From Limnohabitans sp. (GTDB taxonomy: Bacteria; Pseudomonadota; Gammaproteobacteria; Burkholderiales; Burkholderiaceae_C): a stretch of DNA of 7,252 nt. Location: assembly GCA_018883305.1 (NCBI GenBank), contig VEQI01000169.1, forward strand, positions 1-7,252, written 5' to 3'. The notes under the pieces are model-generated. The model saw only the letters and a program-made list of their open reading frames with translations, ran no database searches and had not been told where the DNA came from. Every line of letters begins with the position of its first letter. Position 1 is the stretch's first letter. The translations under genes and the position numbers were made by a program. Below, in pieces: positions 1 to 6,040 of the stretch.

Positions 1-195
1 CTCCCAGCGAATGCAACCGCTGGAGGCCCGCCACAAACCCATGATGGTGCGTAACGTGGTGGTCTTGCCCACCCCGTTGCGACCCAGCAGCAAACTCACT
101 TCGCCCTGAGGCACCGTCAGATCCACCCCGTGCAGGATGTGATACGCCCCGATGTGCGTGTGAACGCCTTGCAACTGAAGCAAGGGCGGCTTCAT
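1..195 (-). CDS. livF: Branched-chain amino acid-type ABC transporter ATP-binding protein LivF, N-terminal part (cut by window edge)
   Basis: Only the first 65 codons are in the window; the gene runs off the left edge. LivF is one of the two cytoplasmic ATPases that power Liv/HAAT-family importers, which take up branched amino acids, amides, short organic acids or aromatic acids. The visible part begins MKPPLLQLQGVHTHIGAYHI and has a Walker A motif, GRNGVGKTT, at residues 38-46, followed by TLRTIMGL, which is typical of LivF. The ATG overlaps the livG stop codon as ATGA (192-195), and a GAGG ribosome-binding site lies 7 nt upstream (plus-strand 203-206), so the start is well supported. The signature motif, Walker B and H-loop lie outside the window. 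The choice of LivF over LivG rests on its position after livG and on the short spacing from the start to Walker A. The substrate cannot be read from the ATPase. Confidence 0.9.
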   Translation of the reverse strand, partial: MKPPLLQLQGVHTHIGAYHILHGVDLTVPQGEVSLLLGRNGVGKTTTLRTIMGLWRASSGCIRWE

Positions 196-962
196 GAAGT
201 ACCCTCAGGGGCCGTGCTGCCCAGATACGCTTCCCGCACCACGGCCGAGGCCATCACTTCGTTGGGTAAACCGTCAGCCACCAGCCGGCCGTTATGCAAC
301 ACCACGATGCGGTCCGCCAACTCGCGCACCACGTCCATCTTGTGCTCCACCAGCAACAACGTGTGCCGCCCCTCGGCCTTGAGCCGACGAATCAGGTCCA
401 GGATGACGGGCGCTTCATCGGCGCTCATGCCTGCGGTGGGTTCGTCAAACAAATACACCTGCGGGTCCAGCGCCATCAACAGCGCCACTTCCAGTTTGCG
501 CTGGTCCCCGTGTGACAGGCTGGCGGCCACCTGCTGGGCTTGGTCCTGCATGGCCACGGCATCCAACACGGCCAGGGCACGGGTCATCAAGGACCCGTGA
601 TCACTCCAGATACTCCAGCCATTCAACCCTCGCCGATGCGCCCCTGGCGTTCGTGCCTGCACAGCCAACCGCACGTTCTCCAGTACCGTGAGCGTGGGAA
701 ACAAATTGGTGAGCTGAAACGCCCGGCCCAACCCGGCCTGCGTCCGGGCCGAGGCACTCCAGCCGGTCAGATCACAACCACCCAGCCACACCTGCCCGCG
801 TGTGGCCTTCAATTGACCGGAGATGAGATTGAAATAAGTGGTCTTGCCTGCCCCGTTGGGGCCGACGATGGCCGTGAGGGTGCCCGGCTGAAAGGCACAA
901 CTCACCCCGTTGACGGCCACATGACCGCCAAACTCGATCGTCAGGTCGCGCGTTTCCAGCAT
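192..962 (-). CDS. livG: Branched-chain amino acid-type ABC transporter ATP-binding protein LivG
   Basis: This is a complete 256-residue ATPase of a Liv/HAAT-type importer, acting at the cytoplasmic face of the inner membrane. All nucleotide-binding motifs are present: Walker A GPNGAGKT (34-41), Q-loop Gln83 in AFQLTNLFP, a signature motif LSHGDQ (149-154, a normal variant of LSGGQ in LivG proteins), Walker B VYLFDEP (169-175) with Glu174, and H-loop His207 in VEHKMD. The segment between the Q-loop and the signature (about 104-125) carries the extra loop usual in LivG, and the length matches the family. The start codon lies 4 nt after the stop of the binding-protein gene. Its ribosome-binding site is weak (GAGTGG touching the ATG), so translation is probably coupled to the upstream gene. 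The stop overlaps the livF start. No livH or livM permease lies between the binding protein and livG. Confidence 0.95.
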   Translation of the reverse strand: MLETRDLTIEFGGHVAVNGVSCAFQPGTLTAIVGPNGAGKTTYFNLISGQLKATRGQVWLGGCDLTGWSASARTQAGLGRAFQLTNLFPTLTVLENVRLAVQARTPGAHRRGLNGWSIWSDHGSLMTRALAVLDAVAMQDQAQQVAASLSHGDQRKLEVALLMALDPQVYLFDEPTAGMSADEAPVILDLIRRLKAEGRHTLLLVEHKMDVVRELADRIVVLHNGRLVADGLPNEVMASAVVREAYLGSTAPEGTS

Positions 963-966
963 CCAC

Positions 967-2148
967 TCAGCGCTGATTGCGAATGGGCACCTGCATCTCG
1001 TCCGCCTTGATTTCGCGGACCAGCTCGGGAACGCCCCAAGGGAAGGCGGGGTCCACCTTGATTCGGAAGTGATACATGCTCTGCATGGCCTGATGGTCTT
1101 GCGCGCGGAAGGTCATGGTGCCCTTGGGCGTGTCAAAGCTCATGCCCTCCATGGTCTTGATCAGCGTGTTGGCACGCGCATCTCCCTGGCTGCGCTTGAG
1201 CGCGGTCACCACCGCCATGGCAGCAGAGAAACCACCCGCAGTGAAGAAATCGGGAGGCGACTTGAACTGACTGTAGTGACGCGCCACCATGGCTTCATTC
1301 ACCGGGTTCTTGGGAATGCCAAAGTAATAGTAGGTGGCCCCCTCCATGCCCGGGAACTGCTTGTAACTGGCCATGGCGGGCAGGATGTTGCCGCCGGTGG
1401 CGATCTCGATGCCATGGCGCTTGAGGTCCAGGTCTGCAATCTTGAAGGGGTTGCCCGCACCCGCCCAGATGATGAAGATCACCTTGCGACCCGGCAAATC
1501 CTTGAGTCGGTCAATCAGGCGTTGCGCACCAGCGGTGAAGTCGGTGGTGTTGGTGGGCAGGTACTCCTCATGCACCAGCTTGGCCTTCTTGATGGCCTCC
1601 TTGAAGGCTTTCACACCATCACGGCCAAAGGCGTAGTCTTGGGCCAGCGTGGCAATGCTCACGCCGGGCTTGTCCAGCGCCACGGCGTTGGAAATGGCGT
1701 CCTGACTGCTGTTGCGACCGGTGCGGAAAATGTATTTGTTCCACTTGTCACCGGTGATGGAGTCCGCCACCGCGGGCTCCACCAGCAAGATCTTTTTGTA
1801 TTCTTCGGCCACGGGCAGCATGGCCAGCGCCACGCCAGACGAGGTGGGCCCCACGGCCAGATCGGCCTTGTCATCGGCATAGGCCGCTGCCAGCAAGGAC
1901 TTGCCCAGATCGGGCTTGCCCTGGTCATCTTTTTCGATCACCACCAGCTTCTTGCCAGCCACCATCATGGTGCCGCCCGTGGCGTAATCCAGTCCCATGT
2001 TGAAGCCCACCGCTGTTTGCTTGCCATAGGCTTCCAGCGGACCGGTCTTGCTGTAAATGTGCGCGATGCGAATTTCATCGGCCGTCCAGCCCAAGGCAGG
2101 CAACAGCGTGAGGGCAGCCAGGGACCAGAGTTGGCGGCGTGAGGTCAT
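967..2148 (-). CDS. Periplasmic substrate-binding protein of a Liv-type ABC transporter (Peripla_BP_6 type)
   Basis: A 393-residue periplasmic binding protein that would deliver substrate to the importer driven by the LivG and LivF proteins encoded just downstream. The chosen ATG (2146-2148) has a good GGAGAA ribosome-binding site, with 6 nt between GGAG and the ATG. It starts a clear signal peptide: MTSRRQLW, then a hydrophobic stretch, with likely cleavage after GWTA (residue 23). The mature protein opens with EIRIAHIYSKTGPLEAYGKQ, the standard first strand of Liv-type binding proteins, followed by KKLVVIEKDDQGKP and VGPTSSGVALAM, which line the first lobe of the cleft. An in-frame ATG 17 codons upstream would put a polar tail before the signal peptide and was rejected. 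Relatives are often annotated as branched-chain amino acid binding proteins, but many family members bind organic or aromatic acids. Given the CoA-ester enzymes upstream, a dicarboxylate or related acid is plausible; this is inference. Confidence 0.92.
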   Translation of the reverse strand: MTSRRQLWSLAALTLLPALGWTADEIRIAHIYSKTGPLEAYGKQTAVGFNMGLDYATGGTMMVAGKKLVVIEKDDQGKPDLGKSLLAAAYADDKADLAVGPTSSGVALAMLPVAEEYKKILLVEPAVADSITGDKWNKYIFRTGRNSSQDAISNAVALDKPGVSIATLAQDYAFGRDGVKAFKEAIKKAKLVHEEYLPTNTTDFTAGAQRLIDRLKDLPGRKVIFIIWAGAGNPFKIADLDLKRHGIEIATGGNILPAMASYKQFPGMEGATYYYFGIPKNPVNEAMVARHYSQFKSPPDFFTAGGFSAAMAVVTALKRSQGDARANTLIKTMEGMSFDTPKGTMTFRAQDHQAMQSMYHFRIKVDPAFPWGVPELVREIKADEMQVPIRNQR

Positions 2149-2152
2149 GGGG

Positions 2153-2158
2153 TTCTCC
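2153..2158 (-). promoter_or_regulatory. Ribosome-binding site of the Liv-type binding-protein gene
   Basis: On the minus strand GGAGAA is followed by CCCC and then the ATG at 2148. This is the best Shine-Dalgarno match near either candidate start. It decides for the 393-residue form over the longer frame starting at 2199, whose ATG lies inside an inverted repeat. Confidence 0.8.
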
Positions 2159-2178
2159 GGGTAATCAGCAAGTGAATT

Positions 2179-2206
2179 CGAGGCATGGCAGGCCGCCATG
2201 CCCTCG
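2179..2206 (-). promoter_or_regulatory. Strong stem-loop in the 5' leader of the Liv-type binding-protein gene
   Basis: An inverted repeat forms an 11-bp stem with one bulged base (C at 2203) and a 5-nt loop (2190-2194). The inner 8 bp, GGCATGGC pairing with GCCATGCC, are perfect. On the transcribed strand it ends about 30 nt before the binding-protein ATG. It is followed by AATTCACTTG rather than a run of T, so it does not look like a standard intrinsic terminator. It could stabilise the 5' end of a processed mRNA, so that binding protein is made in excess, or act as an attenuator or part of an operator. The structure is directly visible; its role is not known. Confidence 0.55.
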
Positions 2207-2241
2207 GCAACTCATCTTACACGCAGACCACGGAGACACCC

Positions 2242-2257
2242 GTGCCGCCCACGGCAC
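2242..2257 (-). repeat. Small inverted repeat just downstream of the CoA transferase gene
   Basis: GTGCCG (2242-2247) and CGGCAC (2252-2257) form a perfect 6-bp stem with a 4-nt loop, about 20 nt past the CoA transferase stop codon in transcription order. No T-run follows on the minus strand. It could be a weak rho-independent-like pause or a 3'-end stabilising hairpin. A repeat of this size can also occur by chance in GC-rich DNA. Confidence 0.35.
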
Positions 2258-2278
2258 AACGCCTGCGTCACCCGGACC

Positions 2279-3496
2279 TCAACGCGCCGGACCAGCCACA
2301 ATCCCCCGGTCGTGTAACTGACCGTAGGCCGCAGTACTCAGACCCAGAATCTCCTGCATCACCTGCTCGGTGTGCTGACCCAACACGGGCGCGGGACGGG
2401 CGGGCTCGCGGGCCAATGCGGAAAAATCCAGCGCCAAGGAAGGCGAAGACAGCTGGCCCACCCCCGGTTGCGTGACAGTACTGAACATGGGGTTGCCAGG
2501 CAAGGTGTTGGCAATCATTTGTTCAACGCTTTGATACCGGCCCCAACACACACCGTGTTGCTCAAACACCTGGTTCACCTGATCCAGGGTGCGTGCACCC
2601 ACCCATGATTGAACGGCGGCTGCAATGGCCTCACGCGCCTTGAAGCGATCACCCTCCAGCCGCAGGTTCAGGTCGTGCTGCTGTTCGATGCGTTGCACCT
2701 CAGCCTGCAGGCCCACGGCGTCCACCAAGGCTTGCCATTGCTTGCCCGTCAATCCCACCACCATGAGGCGTTCACCATCGGCGGTTTTCACGTCTCGTCC
2801 AAAAGCGCCAAACAAATAATTGCCGTAGCGTTGCCGCTGCTGCCCCAATTGCGACTCCGCAATGAACCCCAAGTGCGCCATGGTGGCCAGGGCCATGTCC
2901 TCCAGCGCCAGCTTCACATGCTGGCCCTGTCCGGTGCGCAGGCGATGTCGCTCCGCGGCCAGCAGGCCCAACGCCGCCATCTTGCCCGTGACCAAGTCCC
3001 AGGCCGGCAGCACATGGTTGACCACTTCCTCACTGTTCTCGGGACCAGTGAGCAGCGGGAAGCCCACACGGGTGTTGACCGTGTAATCCACCGCCGAACC
3101 ACCCTGGCGGTCGCCCATCAGGGTCAGCTGAATGAGGTCGGGACGCTTGGCCGACAGGTCTTCATACGACAGCCAGCCACGCGGCGGAAAATTGGTGAGC
3201 AGCATGCCGGCCTCAGGTCCCGGCGCCGTGATAAGCGCCTGCGCCAACTCACGCCCTTCGGGCGTGCCCAGGTTCACCACCACGGAACGCTTGTGCTTGT
3301 TCAAGCCGCACCAAAACAGGCTGGTGTTGTCTTCGGTGACCGGCCAACGGCGGTAGTCCAGGCCCCCGCCCACCGTGTCCAGACGAATGACATCGGCCCC
3401 CATCTGTGCCAGCGTCATGCCGCCCAAAGGGGCAGCGACAAAAGCCGCGGCCTCAATGACGCGCATGCCCCCCAGGAGTTGGGCGGTGGTGTTCAT
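2279..3496 (-). CDS. mct: Family III CoA transferase, probable 2-methylfumaryl-CoA isomerase (mesaconyl-CoA C1-C4 CoA transferase)
   Basis: A complete 405-residue CaiB/BaiF (family III) CoA transferase, expected in the cytoplasm. Several blocks match what I remember of Mct from the Chloroflexus 3-hydroxypropionate bicycle: AAFVAAPLGGMTLAQMGADV (17-36), GGGLDYRRWPVT (43-54), SLFWCGLNKHKRS (59-71), VVNHVLPAWDLVTG (158-171), GNYLFGAFGRD (225-235) and the C-terminal LHDRGIVAGP (394-403). The length is close to that of Mct. Asp167 in HVLPAWD is the likely nucleophile that forms the aspartyl-CoA anhydride in this family. Mct moves CoA within one molecule, from the C1 to the C4 carboxyl of mesaconate. 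The start overlaps the stop of the acyl-CoA dehydrogenase gene as ATGA (3493-3496) and has AAGGA 9 nt upstream (3506-3510), so the two proteins are probably made together. The dehydrogenase's predicted product is Mct's substrate. A related intermolecular CoA transferase for a C5 dicarboxylate remains possible. Confidence 0.82.
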   Translation of the reverse strand: MNTTAQLLGGMRVIEAAAFVAAPLGGMTLAQMGADVIRLDTVGGGLDYRRWPVTEDNTSLFWCGLNKHKRSVVVNLGTPEGRELAQALITAPGPEAGMLLTNFPPRGWLSYEDLSAKRPDLIQLTLMGDRQGGSAVDYTVNTRVGFPLLTGPENSEEVVNHVLPAWDLVTGKMAALGLLAAERHRLRTGQGQHVKLALEDMALATMAHLGFIAESQLGQQRQRYGNYLFGAFGRDVKTADGERLMVVGLTGKQWQALVDAVGLQAEVQRIEQQHDLNLRLEGDRFKAREAIAAAVQSWVGARTLDQVNQVFEQHGVCWGRYQSVEQMIANTLPGNPMFSTVTQPGVGQLSSPSLALDFSALAREPARPAPVLGQHTEQVMQEILGLSTAAYGQLHDRGIVAGPAR

Positions 3497-5175
3497 ATCG
3501 CTTTATCCTTGGGAGAAGACACCAGCGCCTGCTCCAGCAAGCCACGGGCAATCACCTTGAGCGCCAGAATTTCTTCGGCTCCTTCAAAGATGGAGAGCAC
3601 TCGCGCGTCCACGAAATAGCGGCTCACCGCGGTCTCCTCTGCATAGCCCATGCCGCCATGCAGTTGCAATGCCTCACGCGTGACCCATTCAGCCGAACGA
3701 CATGCCAGCAGTTTCACCAGACTGGAGGCCAGGCTGCCGCCCTGCTCCAGCGTGCGTGCCGTCTGGAAAGTCAGCAGACGACAGCAAACATAACGGGCGG
3801 CCATGCGCGCCAACTTGGATTGTGTCAGCGCGTACTGGGTGAGCGCTTGTCCAAACACCTTGCGGTCCTGGGTGTAGCGTTGTGCCGCCAACAGCGCGGC
3901 ACGCATCACGCCGCACGCACGCGCGGCGGTTTGCATGCGTCCACCCACCATGCCCGTCATGTTGAAGTAAAAACCCTTGCCCAGACCAGACGCTTCACCG
4001 AGCAAGTGTGAGTCCGGCACCCACCAGTTCTCAAAGGACACGTCGTAGGAATGCATGCCGCGATACCCCAGCGTGGGAATGGCCCGTCCAGTGAGCACGC
4101 CGCCTTCGGGCTGTTCAAAGCGGAAGGCGTGGTCTTGCGTGGAAGGTTTTTCCACCAGGAAGATGCTCAAGCCCTTGTGCCCGAGCGACCGATCCGGGTC
4201 GGTGCGCGCCACCACCATCAGCACGCCCGCCTTGCCGGCAAAGGTGCACCAGGTTTTCGCGCCATGCAGACGCCAACCACCCGGCACCCGCTCAGCACGC
4301 AGCGTGAGGCTGGCGACATCGGAGCCATGGTCTGGTTCGGTCATGGCGATGGCACACAACGGTTGACCTTGCGCCAGGCGCGGCAACCAATCCTGTTTTT
4401 GCGCCTCGGTGCCGCCAGCCAACAAGGCACGACACAAAATCTCCGGACGAGTGATGAGACTGCCCGCCGCACCGAGCGAGGCTTGCGACAGGGCTTCGGT
4501 CACCGCCACCATGATGAGGTTGTCGTCCTCGCCGCCCGTGCCGCTGCCACCGTAGGATTCCGGCACGGACAGGCCAAACACGCCCATCTCGCGCAGCGGT
4601 TGCAGCAAGGTCTCCGGGATGGTGAGGTCCTCACGGTGAATGTGTTCCGCCATCGGGGCCACCACTTCCTGGCCGAAACGCTGAAACGATTCCTGCACCA
4701 TGCGAATGGACGCATCCAGCGGCACGTGGCCCATCTCGACTTGTGAGGCCTGCAAGCGTTGGCCAATGCGGGCCAGTGCAGCTTCGCTGCCGGCGGCACG
4801 GCGCAGCGTGGCCCAATCGTCACTGATACGCAACGCATGCAAAGGAGCAGCGTCCAACGCCAGTTCAAGGTACAGCATGTCCAAGCGTGGCAACACCGCC
4901 GTGATGGCATCCACCGAGAACACCAATGTCAGCTCGGCGTCTAGGCCGTCCGGTTCAGCCGCCACCTGCGTCAAAGCATTCTGGGCCGCCAACAATTCGG
5001 CACTGGTCCAGGCCAGTTCAAATGACAGCAGTTGGTGTTGGTCCAGGCGTTCGGCACTCAAGCCACGCCCGGAGTGGCAGGCCCGGGCCAACGCCTCAAT
5101 GCCGTGCTGGTGAATGCCCTGACATTGCTGCACCAGGGTTTGTGCTGTGCGAAGGGAGTCTTGAGAGGTCGTCAT
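3493..5175 (-). CDS. mcd: Acyl-CoA dehydrogenase with N-terminal extension, probable (2S)-methylsuccinyl-CoA dehydrogenase
   Basis: A 560-residue FAD-dependent acyl-CoA dehydrogenase, much longer than the usual 380-400. The first 155 residues or so are a helical extension with no catalytic motif; the standard fold follows. Visible motifs are VPESYGGSG (204-212), FAD-binding TEPDHGSD (279-286), LGYRGM (369-374), RMQTAARA (413-420), DRKVFG (437-442), QLHGGMGY (504-511) and SIFEGAEEI (528-536), where Glu531 is the probable catalytic base. The extension, the LGYRGM block, the QTAARA block and the FEGAEEI end resemble Mcd of the ethylmalonyl-CoA pathway, which oxidises (2S)-methylsuccinyl-CoA to mesaconyl-C1-CoA and passes electrons to ETF. 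The ATG at 5175 is preferred over an in-frame TTG at 5220. A GGGGA lies 10 nt upstream and GAGG touches the ATG. The stop overlaps the Mct-like gene, which fits this substrate. It lies 79 bp after the SDR gene. The acyl-CoA dehydrogenase class is near certain; the exact substrate is inferred. Confidence 0.75.
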   Translation of the reverse strand: MTTSQDSLRTAQTLVQQCQGIHQHGIEALARACHSGRGLSAERLDQHQLLSFELAWTSAELLAAQNALTQVAAEPDGLDAELTLVFSVDAITAVLPRLDMLYLELALDAAPLHALRISDDWATLRRAAGSEAALARIGQRLQASQVEMGHVPLDASIRMVQESFQRFGQEVVAPMAEHIHREDLTIPETLLQPLREMGVFGLSVPESYGGSGTGGEDDNLIMVAVTEALSQASLGAAGSLITRPEILCRALLAGGTEAQKQDWLPRLAQGQPLCAIAMTEPDHGSDVASLTLRAERVPGGWRLHGAKTWCTFAGKAGVLMVVARTDPDRSLGHKGLSIFLVEKPSTQDHAFRFEQPEGGVLTGRAIPTLGYRGMHSYDVSFENWWVPDSHLLGEASGLGKGFYFNMTGMVGGRMQTAARACGVMRAALLAAQRYTQDRKVFGQALTQYALTQSKLARMAARYVCCRLLTFQTARTLEQGGSLASSLVKLLACRSAEWVTREALQLHGGMGYAEETAVSRYFVDARVLSIFEGAEEILALKVIARGLLEQALVSSPKDKAI

Positions 5176-5254
5176 CCTCGGATTGTCCCCGATCGACCAG
5201 GTCTGGACTGCCACGCACAAGACTCGGGCATGCGTCCATCGTTCCTGGCGGCAT

Positions 5255-6040
5255 TCAGCCAGCCATCACCCAGCCTCCATCCACCATCAGGGTCTGACCG
5301 GTCACAAAACGTCCGCCATCAGAGGCCAGAAACAGCACCGGCCCCACCACGTCTTCCGGGGTCGCCACCCGTCGCAACGGTGTCTGGGCGGCGATTTGCT
5401 CTCGCACGTCCTCGCGCGTGGCCCGTGCCCCTTCCGTGGGAAACACCAAGCCTGGGGCAACACAATTGACCCGAATGCCCAGGGGCCCCAACTCCACCGC
5501 CAGGTTGCGGCTGAAACCGGTCAACGCGGATTTGGCCGTGGCGTAATCGTGGTAAGGAATGGAAGGCCGCGCCACCAGATCACTGCCGATGTTGACAATG
5601 GCACCGCCTTTGCGCTTTCGCATCAAAGGCAACGCCGCCTGACACACCACGAAGCACGAGCGAACCGTGGCATCAAACTGGGTCTGGTAGTGCGACCATG
5701 ACTGCTCCCAGAAACGGGCTCGACTCTCTGGGTCAAAGCGATACGGCCGCAGGGCGTTATTGACCACCACATCCAGACGACCAGCCTCACGTTCAATCTG
5801 CGCCATCATGTCTTGCACGGCGGCTTCATCGCCCACATCGCAGCGCAAGGCCCACCCATCACCGCCCAGTGCACGGCAGTCTGCGGCCACGGCGTCTGCG
5901 GTGGCCTGGTTGCTCAGGTAGTTCACCACGACCAAAGCACCTTCACGTGCGAAGCCTCGGGCCAGCGCCGCGCCAATGCCACGCCCTGCCCCGGTGACCA
6001 GTACCACCTGCCCCTCGAAACGACCCGCCACGGTGGTCAT
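5255..6040 (-). CDS. SDR-family NAD(P)-dependent oxidoreductase (FabG-like)
   Basis: A complete 261-residue classical short-chain dehydrogenase/reductase, cytoplasmic. Motifs in order: cofactor-binding TGAGRGIG (16-23), CDVGD (67-71), VVVNNAL (91-97, where the usual NNAG has Leu instead of Gly), catalytic Ser153 in NIGSD, and Tyr166 and Lys170 in YATAK, followed by NCVAPG (192-197) and the C-terminal GQTLMVDGGW (248-257). The Ser-Tyr spacing of 13 is normal. At the helix position that usually holds the Asn of the catalytic tetrad (the VNLKG-like stretch) there appears to be Thr125. The start overlaps the stop of the upstream binding-protein gene as ATGA (6037-6040); only a GGGG lies near as ribosome-binding site, so coupling is likely. 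Such proteins are often annotated 3-oxoacyl-ACP reductase. In this context it more likely acts on a hydroxy- or oxoacyl-CoA, or on a keto or hydroxy group of the imported compound, but the sequence does not show which. Confidence 0.9.
   Translation of the reverse strand: MTTVAGRFEGQVVLVTGAGRGIGAALARGFAREGALVVVNYLSNQATADAVAADCRALGGDGWALRCDVGDEAAVQDMMAQIEREAGRLDVVVNNALRPYRFDPESRARFWEQSWSHYQTQFDATVRSCFVVCQAALPLMRKRKGGAIVNIGSDLVARPSIPYHDYATAKSALTGFSRNLAVELGPLGIRVNCVAPGLVFPTEGARATREDVREQIAAQTPLRRVATPEDVVGPVLFLASDGGRFVTGQTLMVDGGWVMAG

Noticed and set aside
1069..2142. Long plus-strand open frame of 357 codons opposite the Liv-type binding-protein gene
   Set aside because: Its protein is rich in His, Gly, Arg and Gln without any family motif, as expected for the antisense of a GC-rich gene. 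The minus-strand frame has clear homology and a signal peptide.
2149..2199. In-frame upstream ATG at 2199 for the Liv-type binding protein, adding 17 residues
   Set aside because: It lies inside the stem-loop, would place a polar tail before the signal peptide and has no better ribosome-binding site than the GGAGAA before 2148.
2179..2206. Stem-loop as an intrinsic terminator after the CoA transferase gene
   Set aside because: No T-run follows the stem in the direction of transcription. It is listed as a leader structure of unknown role instead.
2214..2219. Possible -10 box TAAGAT on the minus strand in the 130-bp intergenic space
   Set aside because: It matches the consensus at only 4 of 6 positions, and no convincing -35 element lies about 17 bp upstream. 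A promoter here is possible but not supported.
2609..3619. Long plus-strand open frame of 336 codons opposite the CoA transferase gene
   Set aside because: No recognisable motif. It runs across the dehydrogenase/transferase junction on the opposite strand of two well-supported genes, so it is an antisense shadow.
5176..5220. In-frame upstream start for the acyl-CoA dehydrogenase, adding 15 residues
   Set aside because: The start would be a TTG and the added residues look unlike the family. The ATG at 5175 starts a typical polar N-terminus and has GGGGA and GAGG upstream.
5176..5254. 79-bp space between the SDR and dehydrogenase genes as a promoter or terminator region
   Set aside because: I see no clear promoter boxes, hairpin with T-run or repeat in it beyond the weak ribosome-binding site of the dehydrogenase gene.
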